A stretch of 64,000 bases of DNA from Clostridiaceae bacterium (GCA_009911305.1 QXXC01000014.1:25611-89610); one strand, 5' to 3'; shown: positions 53,242-62,018, numbered from the stretch's first letter. Notes: generated by a model not told the origin, from the letters alone. Program-made: numbers and translations.

Positions 53242-54156
53242 ATGAAATATGAAGTGAAAAATAAAAAAATAGCAATAATATTAGTGAATTATTGTAATTA
53301 TCATTTGACAGAAGAGTGTATTGAAAGCATAAGAAAGTCATGCTATACAAATTACTTTATTATTGTTGTGGATAATGCTTCTCCTGATTATTCGGGTGAA
53401 AAATTAAAGAAAATAGATGGTATTTATTTTATTCAGGCAGATGAAAATCAGGGTTTTGCATATGGAAATAATCTTGGAATCCGATATGCGATGGAGAATA
53501 TGGCCGATTACATACTTCTTTTAAATAATGATACAATGGTTGATAAACAGATGCTTAGTGAACTTCTGGCATATGCAGGTGAAAATACGGTTACAGCCCC
53601 TAAAATTTATTATATGAATGGGGACGATAATAATCCGATTTTGTGGTATGCAGGAGGAGATCTTGACTTTAAAAATTTAAAAGGAAGGCACAGGGGGTTG
53701 GGGCAGGCGGATAAGGGGCTTTTTAATCAGGCTGACAGTGTTACGTATGCTTCAGGATGCTGCTTATTGATCAATCGGAATATATTTGGAAAGGTTGGAC
53801 TTCTGGACGAAGACTATTTTATGTATTGTGAGGATACGGATTTTTCCTATCGATTATTAAACAATAAAATTAAAATACAATATGTCCCGGACGCTGTCAT
53901 GTGGCATAAAGTCAGCGCATCATCCGGGAAGGAAATGTCTCCGCTGATTACTTATTATATTTTCCGGAACAAAATACTTTTTGCTAAGAAAAATTTAAAT
54001 AAGACATATGTTTTTCGGGCATATTATATAAATTTTATTGAGATCCTGAAGGCATGGCTGGGAAGAAGATCTCCGACATATAAAAAGTATGGTTTTTGGG
54101 GCGTGATTGATGCATTTAAACAAGATTTTGGAAAAAGCAGAAGAAGGTTGGTTTAA
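53242..54156 (+). CDS. Glycosyltransferase family 2 (rhamnosyltransferase-like)
   Basis: 304 residues. KIAIILVNYCNYHLTEECIES, VVDNASPDYS, NQGFAYGNNLGI, ILLLNNDTMVD (D-x-D-like site) and the downstream LLDEDYFMYCEDTDFSYRL are typical of GT2 enzymes that resemble rhamnosyltransferases. The C-terminus has WHKVSASSG and a basic end. The donor is not certain. It precedes the polymerase gene by 2 bases. Confidence 0.88.
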   Translation: MKYEVKNKKIAIILVNYCNYHLTEECIESIRKSCYTNYFIIVVDNASPDYSGEKLKKIDGIYFIQADENQGFAYGNNLGIRYAMENMADYILLLNNDTMVDKQMLSELLAYAGENTVTAPKIYYMNGDDNNPILWYAGGDLDFKNLKGRHRGLGQADKGLFNQADSVTYASGCCLLINRNIFGKVGLLDEDYFMYCEDTDFSYRLLNNKIKIQYVPDAVMWHKVSASSGKEMSPLITYYIFRNKILFAKKNLNKTYVFRAYYINFIEILKAWLGRRSPTYKKYGFWGVIDAFKQDFGKSRRRLV

Positions 54157-54158
54157 AC

Positions 54159-55436
54159 ATGCAATATATTAGGAACCGATATTTAGTGAAAGTAAATTCA
54201 ATATTTTATAGATTTTCATCTTGCGTCTTTGTTTTGCTGGCCTATCATTTGTTTTATCTGATCCATTTTCCTGATTTTCTGAGGGGATTTGGAAATGCGA
54301 AATATGGCCTGCCTCTGGTGGTTAATCTCTATTCAGTCGTATTAGTATTGCCTTTTGTCGTTACGTATAGAAAAAAATACCAATGGATACTAAGATATCT
54401 GCTGATATTATTTGTCTGCTTATTTGTTTATACAATCATAGACTTAAAAAGATATCCCCTGCAATCATTTATTGATATCAGATTTACAGTTTCAATGTTC
54501 TTTGCGCCTATATCAGCAGTCTTGTTTATTGGGGCATTTGAAGACAACATTTATAAAATGATTCGTTTTATAAATATTGTGACACTTATATGGAACTGCA
54601 TAATCATAGTTCAGTGTTTACGCTATCGTTTTGGAGCGCCATTTCTTTTCGCTTTTGATGATTATTTTGTTTTAGGTATGTCAATACGCAATGATTCCGT
54701 GCAATTGTCTCTAGGATTATTTGGAAATTTATTTGTCGTATATAATTTAGCGTTGTTGTTTTCAAGATCTAAGAGAAAATTTTGGAATTTAATACATGTC
54801 GTAACGGGTGTTACGGCACTGATATTTGTTCAACAAACAAAAGGATATATTTTAACAATACTGGCATGTCTGATGGTAATTGTTTATGGCAGTGTAAAAA
54901 ATAAAAAAATTCGTATAATCAGTTGCTTTCTAATCATTTGGGTAGCGGTTCTGGTCTTCAGTACAGATTTTATTAATATATTTGTTAGAGAATTGTTTGG
55001 AAGCGAATACAGACAGACTAAAAGCTATCTTAACAGGGTTTACGAATTAAACTATTATATGGATTGTTTCAAAGCACATCCTGTTTTAGGAAACGGTTTT
55101 GCTGAACTGGAATATTATGAGTCTGTTATCCGCGGAAAGGAAGGTGTTGCAGACTATACGGATGTAGGGTTTATTGGATTATTAGGAAGATGTGGGCTGT
55201 TTTCAATAGTTTTTTATTTAATTCCACTGTTAAGGATAATATATATATCTATAAAAAAAGGAAAGGTTGTAAGCCATACGATGTCATTGGTGCTGTATTC
55301 ATTTACTGTGTATTTAATAGTTACATCTGGAACGCTTATTATTACAGATCAGGGGAGAAATATGCTTTTTGGATTTATGATAGCATTTTTTGAATTTGTT
55401 AATGTTAATAAAGATATACGATTTGAAGAGCATTAA
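54159..55436 (+). CDS. wzy: Polysaccharide polymerase (Wzy-like)
   Basis: 425 residues with ten to eleven predicted membrane helices and a large extracytoplasmic loop before the last helices (about 270-330, with FKAHPVLGNGFAELEYY, the usual Wzy H-P-x-x-G-x-G region). It would join repeat units on the outer face of the membrane. Sequence conservation in this class is low, so the call rests on topology, that motif and its place before wzx. Confidence 0.8.
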   Translation: MQYIRNRYLVKVNSIFYRFSSCVFVLLAYHLFYLIHFPDFLRGFGNAKYGLPLVVNLYSVVLVLPFVVTYRKKYQWILRYLLILFVCLFVYTIIDLKRYPLQSFIDIRFTVSMFFAPISAVLFIGAFEDNIYKMIRFINIVTLIWNCIIIVQCLRYRFGAPFLFAFDDYFVLGMSIRNDSVQLSLGLFGNLFVVYNLALLFSRSKRKFWNLIHVVTGVTALIFVQQTKGYILTILACLMVIVYGSVKNKKIRIISCFLIIWVAVLVFSTDFINIFVRELFGSEYRQTKSYLNRVYELNYYMDCFKAHPVLGNGFAELEYYESVIRGKEGVADYTDVGFIGLLGRCGLFSIVFYLIPLLRIIYISIKKGKVVSHTMSLVLYSFTVYLIVTSGTLIITDQGRNMLFGFMIAFFEFVNVNKDIRFEEH

Positions 55437-55474
55437 AAAGAAAATAATAGATAATAATGAAATTGGTGAATATC

Positions 55475-56932
55475 ATGCGGAATAAGTCTTTACATACAAA
55501 TATTCTTCTTAATATCGTAAAACAAATATGCATATTAATTTTTCCATTGGTTACAGTGCCTTATGCGTCCAGGACATTATTACAGGATAAGTATGGAATG
55601 ATTAGCTTTGGAAGTTCTATCGTCAGTTATTTTTCTTTAATTGCTTCACTTGGTATTTCAACATATGCAGTCAGGGAAGGTTGCGCAATTCGGGAGAATA
55701 AGAAAAAATTTAACGATTTTGCAAGTCAGATATTTACGATAAATATGCTATCTACTTTTATAGCATATATATTGTTTTTTGTGACAGTATTGTGGAATGT
55801 GAAATTATTTAATATGAGATCTCTTTTATTCATTCAGGGGCTTTCAATTTTATTTACTACTATTGGCACTGACTGGGTGAATACAGTTTATGAAGAATTT
55901 TTGTATATTACTCTTAGATTTGCGATATTTCAGTGTATTGCAATGGTATTAATGCTTGTGTTTGTTAAGAAGCCGGAAGATTATCTTATATACGCATATA
56001 TTAATTTATTTGCCACGGTAGGACCGAATATATTAAATGTGTTATATTGTAAAAAATTTGTACATATAAAACTGGTAAAAATAAGGGAAATAAAAGAACA
56101 TATAACGCCGATTTTGCTTCTGTTCGCTAATACGATAGCGACAACAATTTATATCAATTCTGATATTACAATCCTTGGGTTCATTCAAGATAACAGTGCG
56201 GTGGGAATATATAGCCTTGTCGGAAAAATATATACAATGGCCAAGCAATTAGTCAGCGCTTTTATTGTAGCAATTACACCAAGGCTGGCGTCTTACATAG
56301 GAAACAAAGATTTTAAAATGTATGCGGAGTTATTAAATATTAGTTTTGAGTACCTCATAACATTGCTTGTGCCAATCGCTTTAGGAATAGCAATTTTGAG
56401 CAGAAAGTTAATAATAATTGTTGGAGGAGAGGCATATGCAAAGGGAAGTACAGCGCTTGTCATTTTAAGTATCGCAATGCTTTTTGCTATACCGGCATTT
56501 TTTTTATCAAGTTCGATGCTAATTTTAATGAAGAGAGAAAGGCAGTTTTTATATATTACAATTACTGGGGCTGTCGTCAATATTAGTGTGAATTTTTTCG
56601 CCATTCCAGGTTATTCATATAATGGCGCTGCATTTACTACTTTACTGGCCGAAACAGTTGTTTTATTTATGACGCTTATATTTACAAAAGCCACAGCCAG
56701 GCCAAAATGCTCAAGACGAAGTATAATCAGCGTAACGATTGCGGGATTTACTATGGGCATTTGCTGTCAGATTGTGCTATATTGGAATGAAAATCCATAT
56801 GGTTCTTTTTTAACAGCGGTGTGTATTGGCGTATCGGTTTATATAGTGATTCTTTGGTTGTTTAAAAACAGAGTGCTTTTAGATTTAATGGAAAGAAAGA
56901 TTTTTAAGAAGGGAAACAGCATAGATGTTTAA
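55475..56932 (+). CDS. wzx: Polysaccharide flippase (Wzx-like)
   Basis: 485 residues, about twelve to fourteen membrane helices. N-terminal NIVKQICILIFPLVTVPYASRTL is the standard opening of the MATE/PST flippases, with YGMISFGSSIVSYF following. It moves the undecaprenyl-linked unit across the membrane. An earlier ATG at 55457 would add six residues but lacks a site. It overlaps the acyltransferase start by 8 bases. Confidence 0.9.
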   Translation: MRNKSLHTNILLNIVKQICILIFPLVTVPYASRTLLQDKYGMISFGSSIVSYFSLIASLGISTYAVREGCAIRENKKKFNDFASQIFTINMLSTFIAYILFFVTVLWNVKLFNMRSLLFIQGLSILFTTIGTDWVNTVYEEFLYITLRFAIFQCIAMVLMLVFVKKPEDYLIYAYINLFATVGPNILNVLYCKKFVHIKLVKIREIKEHITPILLLFANTIATTIYINSDITILGFIQDNSAVGIYSLVGKIYTMAKQLVSAFIVAITPRLASYIGNKDFKMYAELLNISFEYLITLLVPIALGIAILSRKLIIIVGGEAYAKGSTALVILSIAMLFAIPAFFLSSSMLILMKRERQFLYITITGAVVNISVNFFAIPGYSYNGAAFTTLLAETVVLFMTLIFTKATARPKCSRRSIISVTIAGFTMGICCQIVLYWNENPYGSFLTAVCIGVSVYIVILWLFKNRVLLDLMERKIFKKGNSIDV

Positions 56933-57476
56933 AAGAATATTAGTATGGATATATAAAATAACGCTCGGGGGGGGGTATATTTTACGTGATATATTTATGA
57001 ATGGGATTGCTGGAAGTTATGTCTGTCCCCGATTTGTAAGAACATTTGTTTATAGAGGATTTGGGAATCAGATAAAGACGTACCAGATTTCGCCAAGATG
57101 TTTTTTAGGGGGTTCAAATTTATCTGTTGGAGAGAACACTTTTATAAATTATGGAAATTTCTTTGATTTAACAGCAGGAATCATAATTGGATCAAATGTA
57201 CGGATTGGTCCTAAATCTGTTTTTATAACTGGGAGTCATGAGATAGGAGATTCAATAAAAAGAGCCGGGGAGAGGAAACAAGCATCAATTGTGATAGAAG
57301 ACGGGTGCTGGATTGGGGCAGGTGTAACAGTGCTTCCAGGGGTGACAATAAAACATGGGAGCGTGGTGGCAGCCGGAGCGGTTGTAACTGAAGATTGTGA
57401 GTCTGATACATTGTATGGAGGTGTTCCTGCAAGGATACTCAGAAGATTTTCGATCAAGGAATTGAAAGAGTTTTAA
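56925..57476 (+). CDS. Left-handed beta-helix acyltransferase (WbbJ-like)
   Basis: 183 residues. Hexapeptide repeats with IIIGSNVRIGPKSVFITG, SIVIEDGCWIGAGVTVLPGVTIKHGSVVAAGAVVTED and the final YGGVPARIL are the O-acetyltransferase hallmarks; GSHEIG has the catalytic His. It would acetylate the polysaccharide. A run of nine Gs (56967-56975) in codons 15-17 gives Gly-Gly-Gly and makes the gene a candidate for phase variation. It overlaps the wzx stop. Confidence 0.88.
   Translation: MFKRILVWIYKITLGGGYILRDIFMNGIAGSYVCPRFVRTFVYRGFGNQIKTYQISPRCFLGGSNLSVGENTFINYGNFFDLTAGIIIGSNVRIGPKSVFITGSHEIGDSIKRAGERKQASIVIEDGCWIGAGVTVLPGVTIKHGSVVAAGAVVTEDCESDTLYGGVPARILRRFSIKELKEF
56967..56975. repeat. G9 homopolymer tract in the acyltransferase start
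   Basis: ctcggggggggg-type run of nine Gs in an otherwise AT-rich gene, in frame as three glycine codons. Change by one base would shift the frame near residue 17. Confidence 0.8.
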
Positions 57477-57617
57477 TTGATTTAACAGAATTTTCAATGG
57501 ACAATGATTTTGGGACTATAAATCGTTTGGGGAATGGCTTTTGCGTTGTAAGCTCCAAATAAGATAGTGGATAGAAAAATGGAAACCAAAACTCTAACAT
57601 TCAGTTTACAGGAAAGG

Positions 57618-57634
57618 CAGGTGAACGAATCACC
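57618..57634. terminator. Hairpin ending the polysaccharide operon
   Basis: aggtga (57618-57623) with tcacct (57629-57634), followed by a T-rich stretch (taatttatttttac). A second stem, ctcatattc (57662-57670) with gaatatgag (57695-57703), may end the convergent minus-strand operon. These fill the 235-base gap between the operons. Confidence 0.5.
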
Positions 57635-57711
57635 TACCTCCTGCTTAATTTATTTTTACATCTCATATTCTTCTGAAGGAATACCTAAAGAAGCGAATAT
57701 GAGCTGTGACT

Positions 57712-58923
57712 TCATTCTTTTTTCTTCCATGTATTATACCAAAACTGCACAGCCAGAGTCAGAAGCGGCGCAGCAATCGTTGCACTGAAGCTGAGAACAT
57801 CGCTGGAGACATTAAACTTCCATACACCAAAGAAGACGACAACAACAAAAATGAGCATACCAATAAGAGGAACCAGAAAATTACGCAGGCGTATTCGGTT
57901 GCTCTCCTGCTGGCGCAGGCGGACTAAAGGGGAAGCCTCACCAGCAAATTGTTCAATTTTTTTGTTCTGCCAGCCGATACGCCGAATATGGTTAATCGTC
58001 TTTAATTCATAGTCAACAACGTTAATATATTTCTCAATAACAGAATCAACCGTGTAAAGCTCTTCTTTCTTTATCTCATCAATCAGACGGACAGGTTCGT
58101 GGGCTTTGCTGCAAATCTGGAACAGGGTACAGTTCTGAAGCAGCTCTTTTTCGCCCTCATTTCTGAGGCAGTGATAAGCCCCGTGACTGCCAATGGTATA
58201 GCGATCTTCCTGTATGATTCTGCGTTCGCTGGTTAATCGATTCTTTAATTCGATAAGCTGGCTGACTTTTTGAGTGTACTTGTCAGGCGGCTGATCGGAA
58301 TTTAGAAATTCGTCATACCCGTTAAGCGAGTCGGCAAATTCTCCGATCACAAAAGACTCAAGCTGCAGGTGTTTGCTCTGATATTCTTTGTTTTTATTGG
58401 AGAGCGGTTTGGAAAAGTGTTCCAAAAGCAAATCACAGCGGCCCTGATTGTTATTGTGGACGTGATCGCCGGTTACTGCAGTGTCCAGCTTATGTAACAG
58501 CATGGTCATGATATTTCCGCTGTCCGTGTCCAGATCAAAACGGATCTCCTTTGCCGTAGGATTATTTATTGAAACGATCAACTGTCCTTTCCATGCAGGA
58601 TCTAAGGTAGTGCTAATATGTCCCAATCCCTGACAGACTCTGGTAACTTTGGCATGAAACGTTCCGGCCAGGGAGCGGTCAACTTCAACATACTCTTTTG
58701 AAAAAAACAGAACCGTGTCATTTCCGGGGATTACAACATACCGGTTTACCCCCTCATTTGTGGTCTGCTGATGGACAGTCAGAAGAATCCCCCGGTTGAT
58801 GGAAAAAGCAAAACAGGTAGTAGACAGATTATATCCAATACCTGTCAGGTTTGCTGCCTCAAAGGGATAAATTTTTAATTTTCCGTCTGCAATAGCATTT
58901 ATTAAATCATCTCGTGATAGCAC
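57712..58923 (-). CDS. dCTP deaminase/dUTPase-fold protein with membrane tail
   Basis: 403 residues. Residues about 1-175 follow the Dcd/dUTPase fold: MLSRDDLINAIADGKLKIYPF at the start, ARV-type VTRVCQGLG, then TTLDPAWKGQLIVSINNP (106-122), the family's D-P-x-W-x-G-x-(I/L) motif. In true dCTP deaminases the strand after this motif carries the catalytic Glu (about L-E-F); here it is S118 (IVSIN), so deamination is doubtful. The middle is charged helix. Two membrane helices end the protein (about 344-364 and 374-394). It is 12 bases downstream of the deaminase gene in the same operon. Likely a membrane-anchored nucleotide sensor; role unproven. Confidence 0.6.
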   Translation of the reverse strand: MLSRDDLINAIADGKLKIYPFEAANLTGIGYNLSTTCFAFSINRGILLTVHQQTTNEGVNRYVVIPGNDTVLFFSKEYVEVDRSLAGTFHAKVTRVCQGLGHISTTLDPAWKGQLIVSINNPTAKEIRFDLDTDSGNIMTMLLHKLDTAVTGDHVHNNNQGRCDLLLEHFSKPLSNKNKEYQSKHLQLESFVIGEFADSLNGYDEFLNSDQPPDKYTQKVSQLIELKNRLTSERRIIQEDRYTIGSHGAYHCLRNEGEKELLQNCTLFQICSKAHEPVRLIDEIKKEELYTVDSVIEKYINVVDYELKTINHIRRIGWQNKKIEQFAGEASPLVRLRQQESNRIRLRNFLVPLIGMLIFVVVVFFGVWKFNVSSDVLSFSATIAAPLLTLAVQFWYNTWKKKE

Positions 58924-58935
58924 GGGATACCTCCT

Positions 58936-61155
58936 TTATTGTCTTTCCTGCTGTTCTTCCTGATGCTCCTGACACGAGTAAAAATGCTTATCACAAGAAG
59001 CAGAGCTGAGAGCTTCCTGCAAATCGGCAGCCTTTTTGTTTAAGTCACAGTCAGATGGCTCCTTCGAGCTTTCGTTTTGAAGAGCATCTTTATGGAATTC
59101 TGCGGCAGAGAAATGGATAGCAGTCAGTTCGTCTTTATATGGGATTAACGGCGTATAAAAACGAACATAAGCGCTTCCAACAGCTCCCACAAAGAATTCA
59201 TATTGCGCCTGTGTATTTGGATCCCCTACATCGATTACATGGGAGTGTGAGATACCAGGATATTGTTCAATATAGTAGATTTTACTGATATTGGCCTCTT
59301 TCGCCTTTTTCGCACATAATTCACAAGGACTTGAGGTGGTAAACAGATATCCTCCCTTTGCCCGCTCATTTCCGCATGCAGCCAAAGCCCGTTCTTCCCC
59401 ATGTAAAGCTCTTGTATAAATCTGATCCCGCTGTTTGATGATATCCTGATAAATATCTTTAAAACAAAAGGCCATGGGTAATCCCTTCAGATTTCCTTTG
59501 GAATTTGTCAGAGCAGAATTGATTTTGTCTAAATATGCCCGGAATTTTGGATCATTCAGTTCATATTTGCTGTAGGCTTCATTATCGTGTTTTCTAAGTA
59601 AATCAAAAAGATTTCTGCGAAGGCAGGATTCTACGCCGCAGGGGGCATCATTCCATCCCAGAGACAATATGTTATAATCACTGTCTGTCACTACTGCGCC
59701 CACCTGACGTGACAGACATCCGGAGTTTAGTTTGGCAGTCATCGCAATCTGCATGCATCGTTCAAGTTTGGTAGGGGTAAGCAGACCGGGATGGAGGATC
59801 AAAGTGACGATTCTGCCAAGTGAACGGATAAGGGGATAATCGCATTTATAATCAGTCTCTTCACGATTGCGTGTGACGAAAATGTCCGCATTCTCAATAC
59901 AGGTCATGACATCCTGAAGGATAAAGGGAGCAGTTTTGGATTCATAAGCAATCCTTCTTAAGGGCTTTTCGGGTGCGAAGATTTCCTGTATAAATTTAAA
60001 TTCAGCGGCGCCTAATCCCAGATCTTCACATAATGTTTTATTATTATTTATAAAATCAATTTCGTTTTCCTGCGATCTTTTCCTGCTTTTTATGTAATCC
60101 TCAGCCAGATTGAACAACTTTTTTCCACTTGAAAGATTTTCTTTTAAATCAGCCAGCTTAAACTGTACGATATCGCCATACTTTGCCTGCCGTTCTTTAT
60201 CGTCGCATGAAACTGCCATCAAATAGAAGGCGGAATAGCGCTTTTTAAAGTAATATGTCTCAAATATATTTTTAAAATTGTTTATGATAACAAAGGTTAC
60301 AGGATTGATGGATGTGGATTCCATGTCAGAGGCTGATGTCTGTAAAGGGTAATGCCTCAGTATCTTTATGAACTGATTGATTCTCTCAGGAAGAGCAAAT
60401 AATTTTTCAGCGTTTATGGCATTTGCCATCTCCTGGCTGGTTATAATGCTGCCACTCGCTCGGATGCTGTTGCCAAAATACTGAAAGGCAGTAGTATATT
60501 GGCCATCCCCTAAATCTTCTTTTATGAAATCTTTTAATGCAGGAAGAACTCCATAGCAGAAAATAAAGGAATCAATCGTAAACTCTTTTCTGTCCAGATG
60601 GGATCGGATGTTTTTCCATGTATTCCAGAGAGCTTCGATGCTGGCTGTGTTTTTGACAAATTTCTGACTTTTTTCCTCTAAAATCTCAGTATGTGATAAG
60701 GTCAGGCTGGCATCCTGACTATGACAAAGATTGGTGTCAGCCTTTTTTATTTTTTCCAGTATTTTAGACTGAAACGCTGATGGATTTTTTATGGAGTCTG
60801 ACAAAGTTTTTTCAATGCTTTTTAATACAGGATTGCTAATAGAATTTTTTTCCAATACGCTCGGTTCAGTGTCCATCAAATAGGAGAGAATGGCACTGGT
60901 GACTTTGAGTTCGACAAAAGGCTGCCACTGATGATGTAAATAACGATAAATAACCTTGTGTTCGCGAATCTCGCTCATAGAAAATCCGGTTGTATTGGCG
61001 GGCTGGGTGACATTATCAGAAAAGTCGGGACTTGTCAGCAGTCTGCATATATCAGAGGTTCCGGAACAGATTTTTCCGGTCAGTCCTATGATGCAAAATT
61101 TCCGGTTTTGTTCGGAAAGCTTGTTTACAAATTTAGATGATTGCTTAGAATTCAT
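58936..61155 (-). CDS. AvcD-type P-loop/deoxycytidylate deaminase
   Basis: 739 residues. N-terminal P-loop-like segment IIGLTGKICSGTSDI (about 22-36), where the usual Walker A lysine before S/T is missing (Thr). A long alpha-helical middle follows to about 460. The C-terminal zinc-dependent cytidine/dCMP-deaminase domain has HGE at 585-587 and SPCELC with C611 and C614, and RQVGAVVTDSDYNILSLGWND as its opening strands. This layout matches AvcD-type antiphage deoxycytidine nucleotide deaminases, which deplete dCTP during infection. The second gene of this operon encodes a Dcd-fold membrane protein. aggtatgggagat precedes the start on this strand. Confidence 0.75.
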   Translation of the reverse strand: MNSKQSSKFVNKLSEQNRKFCIIGLTGKICSGTSDICRLLTSPDFSDNVTQPANTTGFSMSEIREHKVIYRYLHHQWQPFVELKVTSAILSYLMDTEPSVLEKNSISNPVLKSIEKTLSDSIKNPSAFQSKILEKIKKADTNLCHSQDASLTLSHTEILEEKSQKFVKNTASIEALWNTWKNIRSHLDRKEFTIDSFIFCYGVLPALKDFIKEDLGDGQYTTAFQYFGNSIRASGSIITSQEMANAINAEKLFALPERINQFIKILRHYPLQTSASDMESTSINPVTFVIINNFKNIFETYYFKKRYSAFYLMAVSCDDKERQAKYGDIVQFKLADLKENLSSGKKLFNLAEDYIKSRKRSQENEIDFINNNKTLCEDLGLGAAEFKFIQEIFAPEKPLRRIAYESKTAPFILQDVMTCIENADIFVTRNREETDYKCDYPLIRSLGRIVTLILHPGLLTPTKLERCMQIAMTAKLNSGCLSRQVGAVVTDSDYNILSLGWNDAPCGVESCLRRNLFDLLRKHDNEAYSKYELNDPKFRAYLDKINSALTNSKGNLKGLPMAFCFKDIYQDIIKQRDQIYTRALHGEERALAACGNERAKGGYLFTTSSPCELCAKKAKEANISKIYYIEQYPGISHSHVIDVGDPNTQAQYEFFVGAVGSAYVRFYTPLIPYKDELTAIHFSAAEFHKDALQNESSKEPSDCDLNKKAADLQEALSSASCDKHFYSCQEHQEEQQERQ

Positions 61156-61206
61156 GTTTTATATCTCCCATACCTTATCATGATTTCTGAAATCGTTTAT
61201 TTTTTG

Positions 61207-61235
61207 ATTATACCATAAATACCGCCCTAACACAA
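61207..61235 (-). promoter_or_regulatory. Promoter of the deaminase operon
   Basis: On the minus strand: TTGTGT, 17-base spacer, TATAAT, 52 bases before the start. The region 61236-61454 beyond it is AT-rich to about 61395 and contains the inverted repeat at 61373. Confidence 0.65.
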
Positions 61236-61372
61236 TGCATTGGAAATACATAATTCACAGAAAAGGCGATTTTGTTACTGTTCATTGGTAACATGGAGAG
61301 GTAATCAGTCAAATGATTTTAATTCATTGAATGTTATTTTGCCAGAAATACAGATAATATAAGTCACATTTC

Positions 61373-61391
61373 GTAGAATACCTTATTCTAC
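61373..61391. promoter_or_regulatory. Inverted repeat GTAGAATA upstream of the deaminase operon
   Basis: gtagaata, 3-base centre, tattctac: a perfect 8-base arm palindrome, 220 bases upstream of the deaminase start and at the point where AT-rich DNA changes to GC-rich. It could be an operator or an attachment-type site. Confidence 0.45.
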
Positions 61392-61405
61392 AAAATGGAC
61401 GGCTC

Positions 61406-61433
61406 CCCGCCCCTCCAGGTTTCCTGGGGCGGG
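61406..61433. terminator. GC-rich hairpin beside the LoaP remnant
   Basis: ccaggtttcctgg core extended outward by bulged CCCC/GGGG pairs. There is no T-run in either direction. It lies in the 60 bases before the remnant. Confidence 0.4.
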
Positions 61434-61454
61434 CGGCGGCGCTTTTGAGAGAGC

Positions 61455-61958
61455 GTGCGGGAGCAGATTTGTTTCGCTTCTGTCGTGTTTTGAAGAAGAA
61501 CCGGGTATTTCGCTCCAGGGGGCAGGCTGCATATTCTGGAGGATGTGATGATTCCTGGCTACGTCTTTATAAAAACGGCCCGCCCGGAGGCGCTGGCTGT
61601 GGAAACGGGGAAGGCCGGGGCATTCCCGCAGCTTCTTTCTTTTGAGACGTCAGGGCAGAGTCCGGTTCCTCTGGAGGATGCGGATGTGGCGTTTCTGAGG
61701 GAAGAGCTGAAGAGCGTCCGCGATGACTATGCCTACTGGTACGATATCATAGCGCTTGCAGGGAAAGCCTGCGGGAATCTGGAAATTCTGGCCAAATACA
61801 GGGTGCTTGCGGGCAGTACGACCGGAAATAAAAGGATGCTGATAAAAAAGCAACATCAGTTTTACAGGAGCTATCTGAAGCTTGGAGTGGTACAGAGCAT
61901 CCGGAATACAATGCTCTGGGGGATAAGCGGAATCAGAAAATTCACAGGGCTGTGGTGA
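61455..61958 (+). pseudogene. Chimeric remnant: LoaP (NusG-like) N-domain joined to a glycosyltransferase-type tail
   Basis: The frame from 61455 reads VREQICFASVVF, stop (61491-61493), then RRTGYFAPGGRLHILEDVMI and PGYVFIKT ... PVPLEDADVAFL, the NGN pattern of LoaP/NusG-like antiterminators that control long polysaccharide operons. From about 61680 the sequence is no longer NusG-like and ends KKQHQFYRSYLKLGVVQSIR, a type of tail common in GT2 proteins. The expected LoaP N-terminus (WYVxQVxTGxE) is mostly gone and no KOW domain follows. An ATG at 61545 could still give a 137-residue product of doubtful use. Confidence 0.65.
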
Positions 61959-62018
61959 GCAGCCCGGCGCGTTTTTATGAGAAGGGATGCAAACCTGTGC
62001 CATATGGAGGAATATAAA

